A stretch of DNA of 64,000 nucleotides, taken from NCBI RefSeq assembly GCF_016808335.1, contig NC_053140.1:31302586-31366585 (forward strand). Direction: 5' to 3'. Of this stretch, positions 45,995-59,847 are shown piece after piece (the stretch's first letter is position 1; each line of letters begins with the position of its first letter). The position numbers were made by a program, and so were the translations under genes. Under the pieces are notes generated by a model. That model was not told the origin of the DNA. It was given only the letters and a program-made list of their open reading frames with translations, and ran no database searches. The DNA comes from Panicum virgatum. Taxonomy: Eukaryota; Streptophyta; Magnoliopsida; Poales; Poaceae.

Positions 45995-48900
45995 ATGGAG
46001 AGGAGGAGGGGGGCGGGGGCTGAATTTGATCGAAATAACGCCGCCGCCGGCGATGGAGGAGGAGCAGGAGGAGCAGGAAGGGTGGTAGCTGGCCCGAGGA
46101 AGCCGCCGGCGGCCGCAACGGCGGCGGGGCGCGTGCCGCTGCACCGGCTCTTCGCGTTCGCGGACCGGACGGACGCCCTGCTCATGGCCGTGGGCACCCT
46201 CGCCGCGGTGGCCAACGGGATGGCGCAGCCGCTCATGACCTTCATCTTCGGCGACGTCATCGACGCCTTCGGCTCCGCCGAGTCCTCCAACCGCGTGCTC
46301 CACAGGGTTGTCAAGGTGCCACAGCTACTTCTTGCTTCATCACATTTCTTCCCCTTTTAATTTGCCTCTATATATATCTGTAGAAAAGGTCAGGTCAGCT
46401 TCTATTTGTGTAAAAGAGCGCTTACACATGGCACTACATATATGAATTGACTAAAAGAATTATTACTCTTGTAGTCTTGTTTTCGTTCACTCTATTTCCA
46501 AATATACAATGTTTAGGATAAATAATAAACTGTTTAGTCTATTTTTTAATTAATAATTTATCTTAAATATTTATTTATATATTTAAAAACATGGGGTAGA
46601 AAATAAAAATACCATTGCCTTACATAACCCTCAGGTCGCAGCAAACCAGCCCACGTACGATCGAATATATTCAGGCTCTTTCAATCGACCTGCTCCTTCA
46701 TCCTTCCTCACTTCACCACCAGTGGTGGGCCATCGCCAGTAGAAAAATTGAATGATTCATGATGCAAGCTGCCTTTTGTTTTAGCAAATGCTGACACGTA
46801 CAGCATGAATTTGTTTACTGTGCCTTCGAATTAAATCAAGAGCGGCAAAGTAAAGCTATGGATTTGACTACTCGTTCATATATATATCATAAAACTTTTT
46901 AAAAAAAGAATCCATAATGGGAGGGTCACGTGGACCGTAACATCATCACTCTCATTTTCTCTCATACTCTTTCGAAGGCATCACCGACAGATGGACCCGA
47001 AGTGTGTATAATGACAATCAATTAATAATATTATATTGGAAGCACAGAACGCTGCACGACACTGTTGTGTCTTCAACCAAGACATGAGCTCACACGACGA
47101 TGAGGACGCAAGGATTGGCCACAAATAGGGACACATATTATTTCTTCTTTGGATCCAAGTGCTAAACTTTAGCACTAGTGTATCGAAAAAAGTGCTAATG
47201 GGGTGGACCAAAGTTTAATCAAAACTTTAGTAAACATATTAGTGCTACTAGTCGCTAAAGTTTTGCAGTCGACTTTAGCCCGTCAAAGAAACCTTACATG
47301 TATGAAATCTTCAACTATAGCAGCTACTCCTTATGACCAAAAAATAAGTCATTCTAGAAATTCTAGGACAATAAAAAAATAAAATAATCATGTTTATTTA
47401 TTATATATATTCACATGCACTTTTTAAATAGAATAAGATAACTTACTTTTTTTATCGGAGGGAGTAGTTTAGTACAAATAGACAGAGAGTGGCCCATAAG
47501 GTATTTCGGCCCAAAAAAATCATCACGCCTGCTTCTTCTGTCCTCTGTTTTGCTTGCTCTGCTTGGCGTTGCCGCCGGCTCGTCGCCACCGCGAAGGCGA
47601 TGAGGAGTCTGCTAATATGCGGCGGCAGCCTCCTGTTGCGGCAGGATGACTTGATCCGTCGATTGCAGCAATATGGTATTCCTAAATCAACATCCAGAAT
47701 CAGATCTCCTAGGAAGTCTGTTCGTCTTTTTGTTTATCAAATTTGCGATCTTCCACGATTATGATTTTTTTAGAAAATAAGTTCGACTTGCTCATGTAGA
47801 TATGAGCTTTTCGTGCGTTTGACATGAAATAATTTCGTAGTATGTTAGTTCCTGGGCCTTCTAGTACTTGCTGTACTCCCCCAACTGAATATTATTGATG
47901 TGCACTTAGACTGTAGAAAATTTGTTCTGTTGAGCAATCATGGATTTAAGTATGCTTTGATAAGAATTTGCACCCCTACAGAGTACAATGCCACAATCAG
48001 AATAATGCTGTATAAATATTTTTAGTATTTTTCTTGCTCCAACTAAGATGTGTTTGCTTTTTTTTTCTATTCACATTCCTGCTCTATTCTTTCTCTTGAT
48101 ATATGTCCCGTTTCTTATTTCCAGGTGATCTTGAACTTTGTCTACCTTGCCATCGGAGCAGGGGTTGCTTCAACACTTCGTAAGTTGAATTCCTATTCAA
48201 AATTAATATGCCATATCCATTTGTGGACAGAAATTTTATTTATTGCTGATTAATAGAAAAGGAATGCTTATACAATTATATTGAAGTACTGTTATTTAGA
48301 ATTTCTTTTTAAGGAATGTTATTACTAGAAAGAAACCTCCTCCCATTTAGTAATTTAGTATTTGTACTAGAGGTATCTTGTTGGACAATAACTGGAGAAA
48401 GGCAGGCAGCACGAATCAGAGCCTTGTACCTCGAGGCGATTCTGAGACAGGATATCACATTTTTTGACATGGAGATGAGCACTGGCCAAGTCGTTGAGAG
48501 GATGGCAGGAGACACATTCCTCATTCAAGATGCCATTGGAGAAAAGGTACACTGTTTTGAGAAGATAAGAAATGAAAGGCTAACAGAAAGGCCATTACTA
48601 AGCTGTTAGATGACATGGATATCTATGATCATTACAGTGGAGCTTGTAGAAAAGCCTATATCTTTAAGTCCATTGTTTGATGGTATAGATCTCTATGAAC
48701 AATGTGGCAAAGCTTTTGTATTTTTTTTCACATAAAAGCTGCTTATACAACGATTCTACAGACACTTGTGCACCTACCTTTCACCAATACAGAAAATGGA
48801 AAGTTCTTCCTAGAAATGATCAACTAGTGTGAAATAGAAACATATTGTTCTTATTTTGTACTCCCTCCGTTCCAAATTGTAGTTTGTTTGACTTTTTTTA

Positions 48901-51900
48901 CTCCAAGTTTGACCACTTCTTTGTTGTAGCTTGCTTTATCAATACAAGTTTTTGAAGAATGACTTAAATTTGACTATGTTTGTACAATTTTTTTTAATAA
49001 GATGAGTGATCAAACTTGAGGTTAAAAAAGTCAAACAACCTATAATTTGGAATGCAAGAAGTATTTAGAAAGAAAGTTTACTTTATTTTTTGTACATGGC
49101 ATGCAGGGTTTGGGTTAACTACTCAAGTTATTTTCCAGATACAATATGAATTTGATACAAAAAATAAAAAGAGTTTTGATTTGATTGAACTTTTCTCTAA
49201 AAAGCAGTGTACTTAGTTACGTGGTGCTACACATTGCTAGAAAAAAACTGACAAGCTGCCCATGCCTCCAAATTGAGAAATACTAACTTCATACTAATTA
49301 TTATTTAATAGTGAAAATTCACTTTATTGTGATATTTTCAAAAAGTAATTTGATAGAGTTGCCAAAGCCAAAGTGGAGACTGGTTTCAGACAGACAATAT
49401 TGATGGCATGAACTTGCTATGCAATGTTTCAAAGTGTTGTAATTAGTATTCTTTCGGGAAAAAATAAATATGTGCTTGTTTTGTGTGAGAGCATCTGATA
49501 AAATATAGGCATTGCTTTATTGTTAATTCTTTGTAGTGTTTCTGCACATGTTCTATTTAGGTTGGAAAGTCCATACAACTCCTTTCTACTTTCATTGGTG
49601 GCTTCATTATTGCATTTGTGAGAGGATGGCTCTTGGCCCTTGTTATGCTCTCAAGCATACCTCCAATTGCAATTGCTGGTGTGATTGTATCAAAGCTTAT
49701 GACAAGACTCTCCACCCGCATGCAAGCAAAATATGGTGATGCTGGCAATGTTGTTGAACAAACACTTGGAGCCATTAGAACGGTTAGTGTTACTAGGCAC
49801 TTGTTTGTGGTTAGTCATCCTTGGGTCTGTCGCTATTAAAGTCCTGATGTTCTTTCTACCTGATTTATCTTCTTTTGCTTTGAAGGTTGTTTCATTTAAT
49901 GGTGAGAAGCAAGCTATAACAACGTATAACAAGTTCATAAGAAAAGCATATGAATCTGCTCTACAAGAAGGTGCTGTAAATGGACTTGGATTGGGTTCTG
50001 TAATGGCAATCTTATTTTGCAGTTATGGTTTGGCAGTTTGGTATGGATCTAGATTGATAGTTGAGCGAGGATACAATGGTGGCATGGTTATTTCTGTCAT
50101 AATGGCTGTCATGATGGGTGCAATGTAAGTTTCAAAAGTTGATTATGATCCACTGAAGGGTTCATAAATGAGTAATGACAATGATGATAAATGAGCCATG
50201 TTTCTGCATGGATGTGCCTAACATCTTCACTGTGTTAAAATGCAAAGTATAGTGTTTGCACTTAGGACAACTTTATAACTTGTAATATCAAAAAGACTTC
50301 CCAACACATTTAGAATAAGTTATTTTCATTTCTGTTTTTTTGGACAATGGGCCTTCTAATTTCAGTTTCATACTTATATTCTGCAGGTCCTTAGGTCAGG
50401 CAACCCCATCAGTGACTGCTTTTGCAGAAGGTCAAGGGGCAGCATATAGAATGTTCAAGATAATTGAACGGAAACCAGATATTGATATATACGATACCAC
50501 AGGTATTATATTGGAGGACATAAAGGGTGATGTTGAACTGAAGAATGTGTACTTCAGCTATCCTACCAGATCTGAACATTTGGTATTTGATGGATTCTCA
50601 TTGCACATACCAAGTGGTACAACTATGGCCCTAGTTGGAGAAAGCGGCAGTGGGAAGTCAACAGTGATCAGTTTGGTGGAGAGGTTCTATGATCCGCAGG
50701 CCGGAGAAGTTTTGATTGATGATGTTGACATCAGAAGAATGAAGCTTGGATGGATACGAGGAAAAATTAGTCTTGTCAGCCAAGAACCTGTGTTGTTCTC
50801 AACTACAATCAGGGAAAACATTGCTTATGGGATGGAAAATCTAACAGTTGATGAGATCAATAGAGCAATCGAGCTTGCAAACGCTGCTAAATTCATTGAT
50901 AAGCTGCCAAATGTACACAAACTAACACACTCATATTTAACTTAGTTGCTAACTTTCTCCATACAATGATTAAGCAGTAATTTTGTGAAACATTACAGGG
51001 TCTTGACACAATGGTTGGGGAACGTGGAACTCAGCTGTCAGGAGGGCAGAAACAAAGAATAGCAATTGCTAGAGCAATTGTAAAGAACCCTAGGATCTTA
51101 CTACTTGATGAAGCAACCAGCGCATTGGATATGGAATCGGAGAGGGTAGTTCAAGAAGCATTGAATAGGATAATGTTAGAAAGGACTACAATTATCGTTG
51201 CTCATCGCCTAAGCACAGTGAGGAATGCTGATGTGATATCTGTCCTACAACATGGGAAGATGGTGGAACAAGGTATACCATGTGAAAGTGGGTGACTAAA
51301 TAAAATCCTAGAAATGGATATAGTTTCCTATAACCTCTAGAAGATTTATCATTCATATGTTGTCCCCAGTGCTGTAAAGATTTTAGGTCCCACAGTACAA
51401 TATTTGTGCCACATAAAACTATAAATATACACAAGTCACGTCATATTTTTGCAGCCTTGTACTCTTGTGAGCAGCACAATTCATTTAGATACATATATTT
51501 TTTCCCTATAAGGTGCCGAATGGAAAATGTTCTGAGCACTAATGGACAAATACCTGACATTCTTTTTTTGCTCAGCATATCGGCAAACTAAGGTTTATAA
51601 CATGGCAGTTACTTGTGTGAATTCTGAACAGGTTCACATGTAGAATTGATGAAGATACCTGAAGGTGCTTACTCTCAGCTAGTACATCTGCAAGAGACTC
51701 GGCAAGCAGAAGAATCTTCTAATGTCGACCCTGATATGATACTAACAAATGGTTTTGGCTCCAGATCTATTAATAACAAAGCAAGAAGCCAAAGTATCTC
51801 CAGGGGATCAGTTAGTAAAGGATCTTCCTCTTTTGGGCATAGTGGTAGGCACTCTTTCCCTGCTCCACTTGGCCTACCTGATCCAATGGAATTCAGTGAA

Positions 51901-54293
51901 GCTCCTGATGCAGAGGAGACTAGAGACCAAATGACCAGTAGTCCAAAGAAAGCTCCAATTGGTAGACTCTTCTATCTGAACAAACCAGAAGCTTTTGTGC
52001 TTGCACTTGGTTCCATAACTGCTGCAATGCATGGAGTCATTTTTCCAATATATGGAACATTGATTTCAACGGCAATAAAAGTGTTTTATGAGCCACCAGC
52101 AGAACTACTGAAGGATTCCAGGTTCTGGGCAAGCATATTTGTTGTGCTAGGTGCTTCTGCCTTTATTCTGATTCCAATAGAATACTTCCTGTTTGGATTA
52201 GCTGGTGGGAAGCTTGTGGAGCGTGTACGGTCACTGACATTTCAGAGTGTGATGCGTCAAGAGATCAACTGGTTTGATAAACCAGAACACTCGAGGTATG
52301 TGTTCAATCTTTCAAAACAAAATGCTTTCCTGTTATTCTAAGAAACATTCCTCCAGATTGTCTTTTTCAAAATTTACAAGTATGAAATCATAGTTGTTTC
52401 TCTAAGTAGAACTTTGACTTATATCCTTAATCCTGCAATACATAAATCTTATAACTCATCTTCCTGTTTTAAAATTCTTAACACTACAAAATTCAAAAAT
52501 TGTGATGACTTGACGGTAAAAGGTAATATTATTGTCTTTACCACTACTGTGGTGCCAAATACTCTTGTATGTGCTTTTGGCGAACAGAATGTATGCTAGT
52601 TAGCACTAATACCCATCAACTTTACTCATTGCAAGTTTCACTTTTGCTTCAGTGGGTCAATTGGTGCGAGACTATCAACTGATGCTCTTAATGTTAAGCG
52701 ACTTGTTGGGGACAATTTAGCAATGAATGTCCAGACTCTTTCAACTGTCATATCAGGCTTCACAATAGCAATGGTGGCAAACTGGAAGTTGGCACTGATT
52801 ATCACTGTGGTGGTTCCTTTAGTTGGTTTCCAAGGCTATGCTCAAGTGAAGTTCCTGAAAGGTCTCAATAAAAATGCAAAGGTACATACAATGTGTTAAT
52901 CACAAGTGTTTTCTTACAAGCATTTATGGTATGACAAATATTTTATGTCTAATTCTTGGTGGGATGCAGTTGAAGTATGAAGAAGCAAGTCAAGTAGCAA
53001 CTGATGCAGTTGGTGGCATCAGAACTGTGGCGGCATTTTCTGCTGAGAAGAAGGTAATGGAGGCCTATGAGAAGAAATGTGAATCTCCAATAAAGCAAGG
53101 AATAAGGGAAGGTGTCGTTGGTGGCTTGGGGTTTGGATTCTCATTCCTCGCCTTCTACTTTACATATGCTCTGTGCTTCTATGTTGGAGCCAAGTTTGTT
53201 CAGCAAGGAACAGCTACATTTCCTGAAGTGTTTAGGGTGAGATCAAATTTTTATCTGTTCTGCATAGATTTATCGTTTCACATGTGGTTAACTGATCAAG
53301 AAGCTTTCAGGTCTTTTTCGTATTAGTTTTAGCAACAAGCGGAATCTCACGAACAAGTGCAGTTGGTGCAGACAGCACCAAGGCTAATGATGCGGCTGCA
53401 TCTGTCTTCGAAATTCTTGATCGTAAATCCAAAATTGATTACAGCAGCGAGGAAGGTGTGATCATCACAAGTGTGAGGGGTGACATTGATTTCCAGAATG
53501 TGTGCTTCAAGTATCCGTCACGACCAAATGTCCAAATCTTCAAGGACCTATCATTGAGCATTCCTTCTGGAAAGGTCAAATTCAATCAGAAAAAACCGTA
53601 ATTTAGAAATTTCTTGCTGAACTAAATTTTAGCGAATTATCCTTGCAGACTGTTGCACTAGTTGGGGAGAGTGGGAGTGGGAAATCCACAGTGATCGCAC
53701 TACTTGAAAGGTTCTATGACATGGACTCCGGTAAGATCCTCTTCGACAATGTGGAACTTCAAGCCCTAAAAGTTAGCTGGCTTAGGCAGCAAGTTGGGCT
53801 AGTTGCCCAAGAGCCAGTGCTGTTCAATGACACCATCCGCACAAACATAGCTTATGGGAAGCAAGGGCAAGCATCTGAAGAAGAGATCATTGCTGCTGCT
53901 GAAGCAGCCAATGCACATCAGTTCATCTCCGCATTACCTGACGGGTACAGCACCATTGTCGGGGAAAGAGGGATCCAATTGTCAGGTGGGCAGAAGCAGC
54001 GTGTTGCTATTGCGAGAGCCATCATAAAGGACCCCAAGGTGCTGCTGCTGGATGAGGCAACAAGCGCGCTAGATGCGGAGTCAGAGCGAGTGGTGCAGGA
54101 GGCTCTGGACCAGGTGATGATCGGTAGAACGACCGTGGTGGTGGCACATCGTTTATCAACGATCAGAGGTGCAGACATCATAACTGTACTGAAGAACGGA
54201 GCTGTAGCGGAGAAAGGCAAGCACGAAGAGTTGATGCGGATAAAGGGTGGAACCTACGCTTCGCTTGTTGAGCTAAGCTCTAGTTCTGCATGA
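45995..54293 (+). CDS. ABCB-subfamily (MDR/P-glycoprotein-type) ABC transporter, full-length, 12 exons
   Basis: This is an ATP-driven membrane transporter of the full-size TMD-NBD-TMD-NBD type. Plant relatives at the plasma membrane export auxin or other small molecules; the substrate here is unknown. Exons, all with GT/AG borders and consistent phase: 45995-46315, 48125-48179, 48371-48546, 49561-49782, 49886-50124, 50387-50912, 50999-51272, 51632-52295, 52653-52881, 52970-53236, 53311-53574, 53649-54293. They total 3,882 bases, or 1,293 residues, the normal length. NBD1: Walker [10 protein letters not shown] (422-430), LSGGQ (526-530), [12 protein letters not shown] (from 546). NBD2: Walker A (1085-1093), LSGGQ (1190-1194), [12 protein letters not shown] (from 1210). 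The linker is Ser-rich. The N-terminus is Gly/Ala/Arg-rich. The start was chosen as the first in-frame ATG after the TATA box. No disruption was seen. Confidence 0.95.
47327..47464. mobile_element. Stowaway-like MITE in intron 1 of the ABCB gene
   Basis: This 138-base AT-rich element has CTCC...GGGAG ends and a TA duplication on each side (47325-47326 and 47465-47466), typical of Tc1/mariner-derived Stowaway MITEs in grasses. Confidence 0.7.
48861..49061. mobile_element. Stowaway-like MITE in intron 3 of the ABCB gene
   Basis: The left end CTCCCTCCGTTCCAAATTGTAG is the imperfect inverted complement of the right end (...CTATAATTTGGAATGCAAGAAG). TA flanks it at 48859-48860 and 49062-49063. Length is 201 bases. 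Inner 'GTTTGACTTTTTTA' words extend the inverted repeat. Confidence 0.85.
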
Positions 54294-56046
54294 CCTGATG
54301 AAAGCTTGGGTATTATTCAAACTTAGATCATCGTCCTCACATGGATTTGATAGGGATAATATTTAGAAGGCCATTGCTACTCAAGGTTCCACTTGAAGTA
54401 ATTCTTATTCTGTTGAGAAGCAACTGGTTTCAGCATGTACCACTCGTTTCTGTGCGCAAATTTTCATGCAATGTATGTGAATTGACTAGTTAGGAAAAGT
54501 TTGTATAGGGATAAATATTTTGTAAGTGTGAAAAGCAAAAAGCTCTTTTGGTCGTTACTAGAAAAATGCCATGCTGTTGGCGCACCATATGAACCCGTCA
54601 CCGGCACAAATGTCTTTGAGATTATGGAGAGATTACCATGGGATTGCTGTAGTTGGAATTGTAATTAGGAAGTTGTGTAATTGTATAATATAGAACATGC
54701 TAAGATGATTGAAAGATGTCTCCATTGTTTCATCTGGACAGGGTAAATAGAGTGTAGCATAGTTAACTTTTGCATATTACAATCTTGATGGCACTAACAT
54801 TCAAAGGGCACTATGCATAATATATGCAGACTTCATCCCATCTAGTAGAAAAAGATGTCGAGTTCACAAAAGTATAGAAAATAGTCCATTGGTCATGTTG
54901 CTCGCTGATCACCTGCATATTGTGAGGAATTTTTTGTTTTCTTAATTAGAAAAGTAGCAGTTGAAAATAGAAATGGAAAATAAATTGAATTAAAAGGAAA
55001 CCCAAAATTGAAAGTCGAAAAATGAGGAGATAGATGGGAGATTGGTCTTACTGTTTAAGGTTTTTGAATTTTGAATTGGTGTCTTTGTCCTCAGGTTGGT
55101 CAGACTCCAAGGTTGCTGCTCGTTTATTGTTTCCTTTTTGTTCTTCTCTGGAGTAAAAAATGTAGTAAAATATACAGTTAGTATGTGTTACTCAAGGTAT
55201 GTAACATTTTTTGTTTTTAAGCTTTTCGTTTTGTAATGAGTGCAAAGGATACTTTGTTGGAGCTTCAGTTTCCTTCGGATCAGCACCATATTTTTCAATG
55301 TGAGATTCCTGCAAGAGATAGTCAATGCATATATGCAAGTATACAGGAATTTGTATATATGAACAGATAAAAATGTTGTAGTGAACCTGCTGATTATAGC
55401 TTGTACTATCACAGCGGCCAGCACGCTAGCGACGCCGCCTTCCCTCGCTGCTGCTGCTTCGCCGTCCCCGCGGTCGGCGAATACACCTCAGCCGCCGCTA
55501 TGGCCTCCGTCGAAGAGCTGTTGCTCCACCGCCCGTGCGCTCGCGGCCGCCGTTCTTCTCCCGCTCCATCTCGTCCCGGGGATGCTCGTGCAGTCGTGCT
55601 CCTGGTCTACTACCTCGAGGGCCGCGTGTGCATGCCGTTCGCCGCCACAGACGGGGCCGGCCCCGCCTCGCGGGGTGGAGGAGGAGGCCGGTCCTGCGGC
55701 CGTGCTGCGCCCTCTCGCGGGCAGGGCTATTCGTCTTCGACTTGTATGGGTGATTGTATATATGGTTGAATGACAGGAACAAAGAGGAATCGGTAGAGTG
55801 CCGATTTGAAAGGTATGCGATGTAGCTATTGCTAATTCGCCGGTTGTTTAAATTGATTCACGGGAGATTTAAAAAAAAAGACAATAAAGGGAAAAGTCAC
55901 CGGTTTGAAGACCTTTTCTTACATGACTTTTTTTTTCCTCCTTCGTATGAACGGGGAGCTTTTTTAAGTTTAAACTTTCTGAAGTTCAAAGGTCACTTAT
56001 GAGTCTGTTGAGAAAGCTTCAAAGGGGACCAATCTCATCTCATGAT
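54294..56046. other. ABCB 3' flank and intergenic DNA
   Basis: The first ~450 bases probably hold the 3' untranslated region; I could not fix a poly(A) site. The rest is AT-rich apart from a GC-rich island at 55415-55745. The last five bases (ATGAT, 56042-56046) are the target duplication of the following solo LTR. Confidence 0.5.
55415..55782. other. GC-rich island with overlapping open frames, unassigned
   Basis: Open frames of 72-130 codons occur on both strands through this 330-base GC-rich island, which sits sharply within AT-rich DNA. None has a domain I recognise, and several frames being open together suggests composition rather than selection. It could be a captured exon fragment of a GC-rich grass gene. 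Confidence 0.3.
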
Positions 56047-58564
56047 TGTGACGGAACCGCTAAATTAAAACTCTAATTAAGCGTAATGGCCGTCATTTGA
56101 ACACATTGGGCGCATTAGCTTAACGGTTTAATTTGGCGATCCTTTCTCAACCCACAGTCCGATTAAAACAACACCGGTAGTCTCACACGAAGGTGAGCGC
56201 AAATGGTACGAGTACCGCACAATATTTAAAAATACAAACATCAAATGCTATGAAACATTTAGTTTACAAACCGAGTTCGAAATACATAATATTATACAAG
56301 TGTATCTGCCTTTTTTTATACAAAGTTGGATAAACATGGAATCTGCCACTACAATATATAAGAACGGAAATGAATTACACACTCAGCCCACGAGTGTGCA
56401 ATTCCATACACTCCAAAGCTACGTGTCTGGGTCCTCAACATTCCACTCCTCCGCGTCCAGTTGAACGAACTTGGCGCAACACGGACAGAAGTCTACGTGT
56501 GCGGGTCCTAAAATTATTTTTCCAACAAAACCCTGAGTATACTAATACTCAGCAAGACTTACCCGTCTAATGGGTATACTTAACCCACATATCTAGACAT
56601 GCAAGACTTTCTGGCTGGTAGTTTGTTTTGCAAAAAAAGCACCTAAAAGTAGATCCTTGATTTCAAGATTTTAGCTCCCAATTAAAGCAATAGATTTGCT
56701 AAATATTTATGGTTTGCAGGTATATGACAACCAACGTGAAAACACAATTGATTAAGAAATATCATTCCGTTTCACTTCCTTACTACGATGTGACTCGAAG
56801 ATCAAGGTGCTCATGTCCGAGAGCGACTGACGGCGAATCGATCCGATTTAACCTTGCAAGGTGGACCTAACCAACACGGCACACAAAAGCCTCGTCGGAC
56901 TCCACGCACCAACCTTTCCCCTCCCCGCCTCGAACTACAGAACCGCCCCACCTGCATATAGTCAGCCGAGCCCTACGAGAGACCACCAAAAATAAACTCA
57001 TGCATCCCAATTCTCCGCGGCCACTCGACTCGCCCTAAGGGGTGAGTAGAAGTTCTGTACTTTCGAAACAAGGCAGTACTCGGCTTACCAGTTTCGACTA
57101 CCTCCTACTCCCGGCATGCGGTTAGTACAATTCAAACATGATCAGCAGGGCCAACAACGGTACGGTCCTCAATCGACTCGGATGGGGCTAAGACACCCAG
57201 GAACACTGTCCTACTGCCATACCTATACATCATCATCATTCCCCGCCCAGTCTCATATTTCTATATCAATTTCACAACTCAGGTACTGTAGATAAGTATA
57301 TAACCTATATCTCGTGAGTAATCGGAAATTACTCGACTTCTAAATATCCTATATCTCGCGAGTGCAAGAAGTCACTCGACTTCTATCGAGAACTATTAAG
57401 CATAGCATTTCTATCGTCCTATACATGCTAGTATAACTCAGGGGAACCTAGGGATCATGCAACTAGGGTTCCAGTCAACTCCTGAAACGTAATGCACAAG
57501 TAATAAATACATATATAGGTGTCATAATTTGAAATAATAGGATGTGCACCGAGGCTTGCCTTCGGGTTGCTGCTCGACACTGGGCTCAGCTGGGCCTTGG
57601 GGCGGGTGCTCACAATTCTCCTGCTGAACTTGCCCCCGCTGCTCCTGTGGCCCGGCGATCACCTCGTACACGGCTCCTTCGGCGGCGGCGTCTACACGTA
57701 TGCATATGATATGAGAATGCATAAATGGGTTGCAACCTTAAATAGCCAATGACTAGATGCAACTACTAGTAATTTACACAAAAATTGCACTCCCTGGCCC
57801 AAAACATTCCCCAAAAATCCAGAGTATCCGGACGAATACCCAGAGTATCCGGACTCCCAAGTCCGGAGTTTCCGGGCCTATACCCGGAGTTTTCCCCGTA
57901 GTGTTCCAAATCCGGAGTATCCGGACTTATACCCGGAGTCTCCGGGTTTCCTACCATTTTCGCCCCCAAAAAATGAAATCTTGATTTTTGGCAAAACCAA
58001 CCCACAAAATTTGAATCCCTTTCAGACCCTAATAGAATGGTACATAAGGAGATGATTGACCCAAAAGAAATCGCTTTAAACACCCTAGATCAATCAATCC
58101 CTTTTTGCCCTAGCTCTTAGTACCTTGAGCAAGCTCTCCTTGCAAGAAAAACTCAAAAACGAAGCCACCCCATGGTGGAATACCTGGAGAAGATGATCCC
58201 CGCGCCGATTTGAGCTTCTTTGGCTTTGGAAATGGATTTGGAGGGAAGGATTTGGAGTTTAGGGCTAAGGGGAAAGGGAGAGCTCTTGAGGGAGAGAAAA
58301 AGAACATGGTTGGTGTTTTAACGTATGGAAATAGAAAAAGGACCCTAGCACGTGTTATAGGGTTGCAAGTCCGGACAATCCGGAAGAAAATCCGGAGTAT
58401 CCGGGTAAATCCAGAGTTTCCGGATTTAACCCCGAAGTATCCGGGTTCACCCCGACTCTAGGAAATGAAAGTGAGTTTGAGCAGAATTTCGACTTGATTT
58501 GCGACGGATTAACTCAGGTCACTAATTAATTAGTTAAGCCCAGTTTTAACACTTGGGTGTTACA
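56047..58564 (-). repeat. 2.5-kb solo LTR of the long repeat family (copy 3), TSD ATGAT
   Basis: Ends are TGTGACGGAACCGC and ...CACTTGGGTGTTACA, with perfect ATGAT duplications at 56042-56046 and 58565-58569. It shares 'AGTATACTAATACTCAGCAAG.CTTACCCG', 'GGCTTGCCTTC' and the position of a minus-strand TATA-like CTATTTAA (57738-57744) with copies 1 and 2, but is diverged and shorter. No internal element sequence is present. Confidence 0.85.
57818..58455. repeat. Two clusters of TCCGGA/ATCCGG palindromic motifs in LTR U3
   Basis: Cluster 1 (57818-57950) and cluster 2 (58370-58455) together hold about sixteen copies of TCCGGA or TCCGGG in phrases such as 'CCGGAGTATCCGGACT' and 'CCCGGAGTCTCCGGG'. 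On the transcribed minus strand, cluster 1 lies about 75-210 bases upstream of the TATA-like box. These clusters are not seen in copies 1 and 2 of the same LTR family. Confidence 0.8.
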
Positions 58565-58569
58565 ATGAT

Positions 58570-59801
58570 TTGAAGTTGTTACGTGGCCATGTGTCTTGCC
58601 TTTTGCTTTTTTACCATACATGCTTGATTTACCGTTCCTTAAGTGATCAACGGCCGGTAGAAAAGAAGCTTACGTGGATGCTCTCAGCTGTGAGGGAATG
58701 CACTAGGTTTAGTTAGTAAGAAGATACTCATTGAATAAAAAGATTTGAAATGTTCATAAAAATCGCTCCCTATGTCCAAAAATTTAAACCCAATATTTGG
58801 GACAAAATAAGTAAGCACGCGACGGAGTTCATAAAAAAAACTCGACCCAGGGTCGAGAAAAGGCTAGGAACCCTGGCTATCCAGGACGTGCCACTAGTGG
58901 CATCAGTGGACCACATATTTCCTGTTTAAATAGCGGATCACACATTCTCTGTTTAAATAGCACAGCGAGTTGCCTTTTATTTACTCCGTGAGCACCAGCC
59001 TGTTGAATTTGGGGTTCGAGCACGAGTGGGCTGGCTGAGCAGTGAGCACCACAAGCCTCTGCCATCCGAGCAAACGCTCGCTCAAGCCAAGTATATCATA
59101 TCTTATCACTAGTGTTGCCATAATCTTCGCCATTGTTGTATCGACCTAGTGCCAACCGCCATGCATGGTGCCTTACACATACAACACACCATTGCCCACA
59201 ACACCATGACCATGGCTCTCCTACCCCCGTTGTGCCAACGTGACCATACGTCGCCGCCACAAATTAAGCCCGAGATGGCGTTGATATCGAACCTGGGGGT
59301 CGAGGTGGGGGGCACCTACTATGTAGTGTCGGATTCACAAATTTTGAAGAGTCCGGACGAGTATAGCAACTATTCTTCCCTCCGCCGATGCCCACACCGG
59401 CGTTGGTGGGAGTGGAATCGGCGGAGAATGGAGGCGGCCAGTTGTGCATACCTACTACTGGATCAGTTGTGGTTGCAATCTTCTACTGGAGATGGTAGAA
59501 TTATCTTAGACTTTGTCTAGGCTTTTTTTGATCCCTGGGTCCACCATTGCTCGGACCCTTGATCCCGCCCTGCGCGAACTCACTTTGGTGAAATCCTCCA
59601 CTCTAACACCAGCCAAACCGCCTGCCCCTACCACCGCAACCAACGGTGCATCGCTATCTTGTCCTGCATCCTCCCACCGCGCACGCTGGCCTGCTTTCAA
59701 CTTTTATAGTTGGAGGGAGAGAGCTCGCCTCGAATCAAACCCCCTCAGCCCTAAAGAGTTGACTATTTTGCCGCAGCTTAACTCGGAGCTCAGACCGAGG
59801 G

Positions 59802-59847
<46 letters not shown>

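Noticed and set aside
47140..47290. Possible further MITE in ABCB intron 1 ('CTTTAGCACTAG...CTTTAG')
   Set aside because: Inverted words are present but ends and target duplication could not be fixed.
54560..54625. Possible CACTA end ('TACTAGAAAAATGCCATGCTG')
   Set aside because: Only one short motif, with no partner end or subterminal repeats.
59149..59520. 123-codon plus-strand frame between the two genes
   Set aside because: No domain, no clear promoter, no repeat or gene relative recognised.
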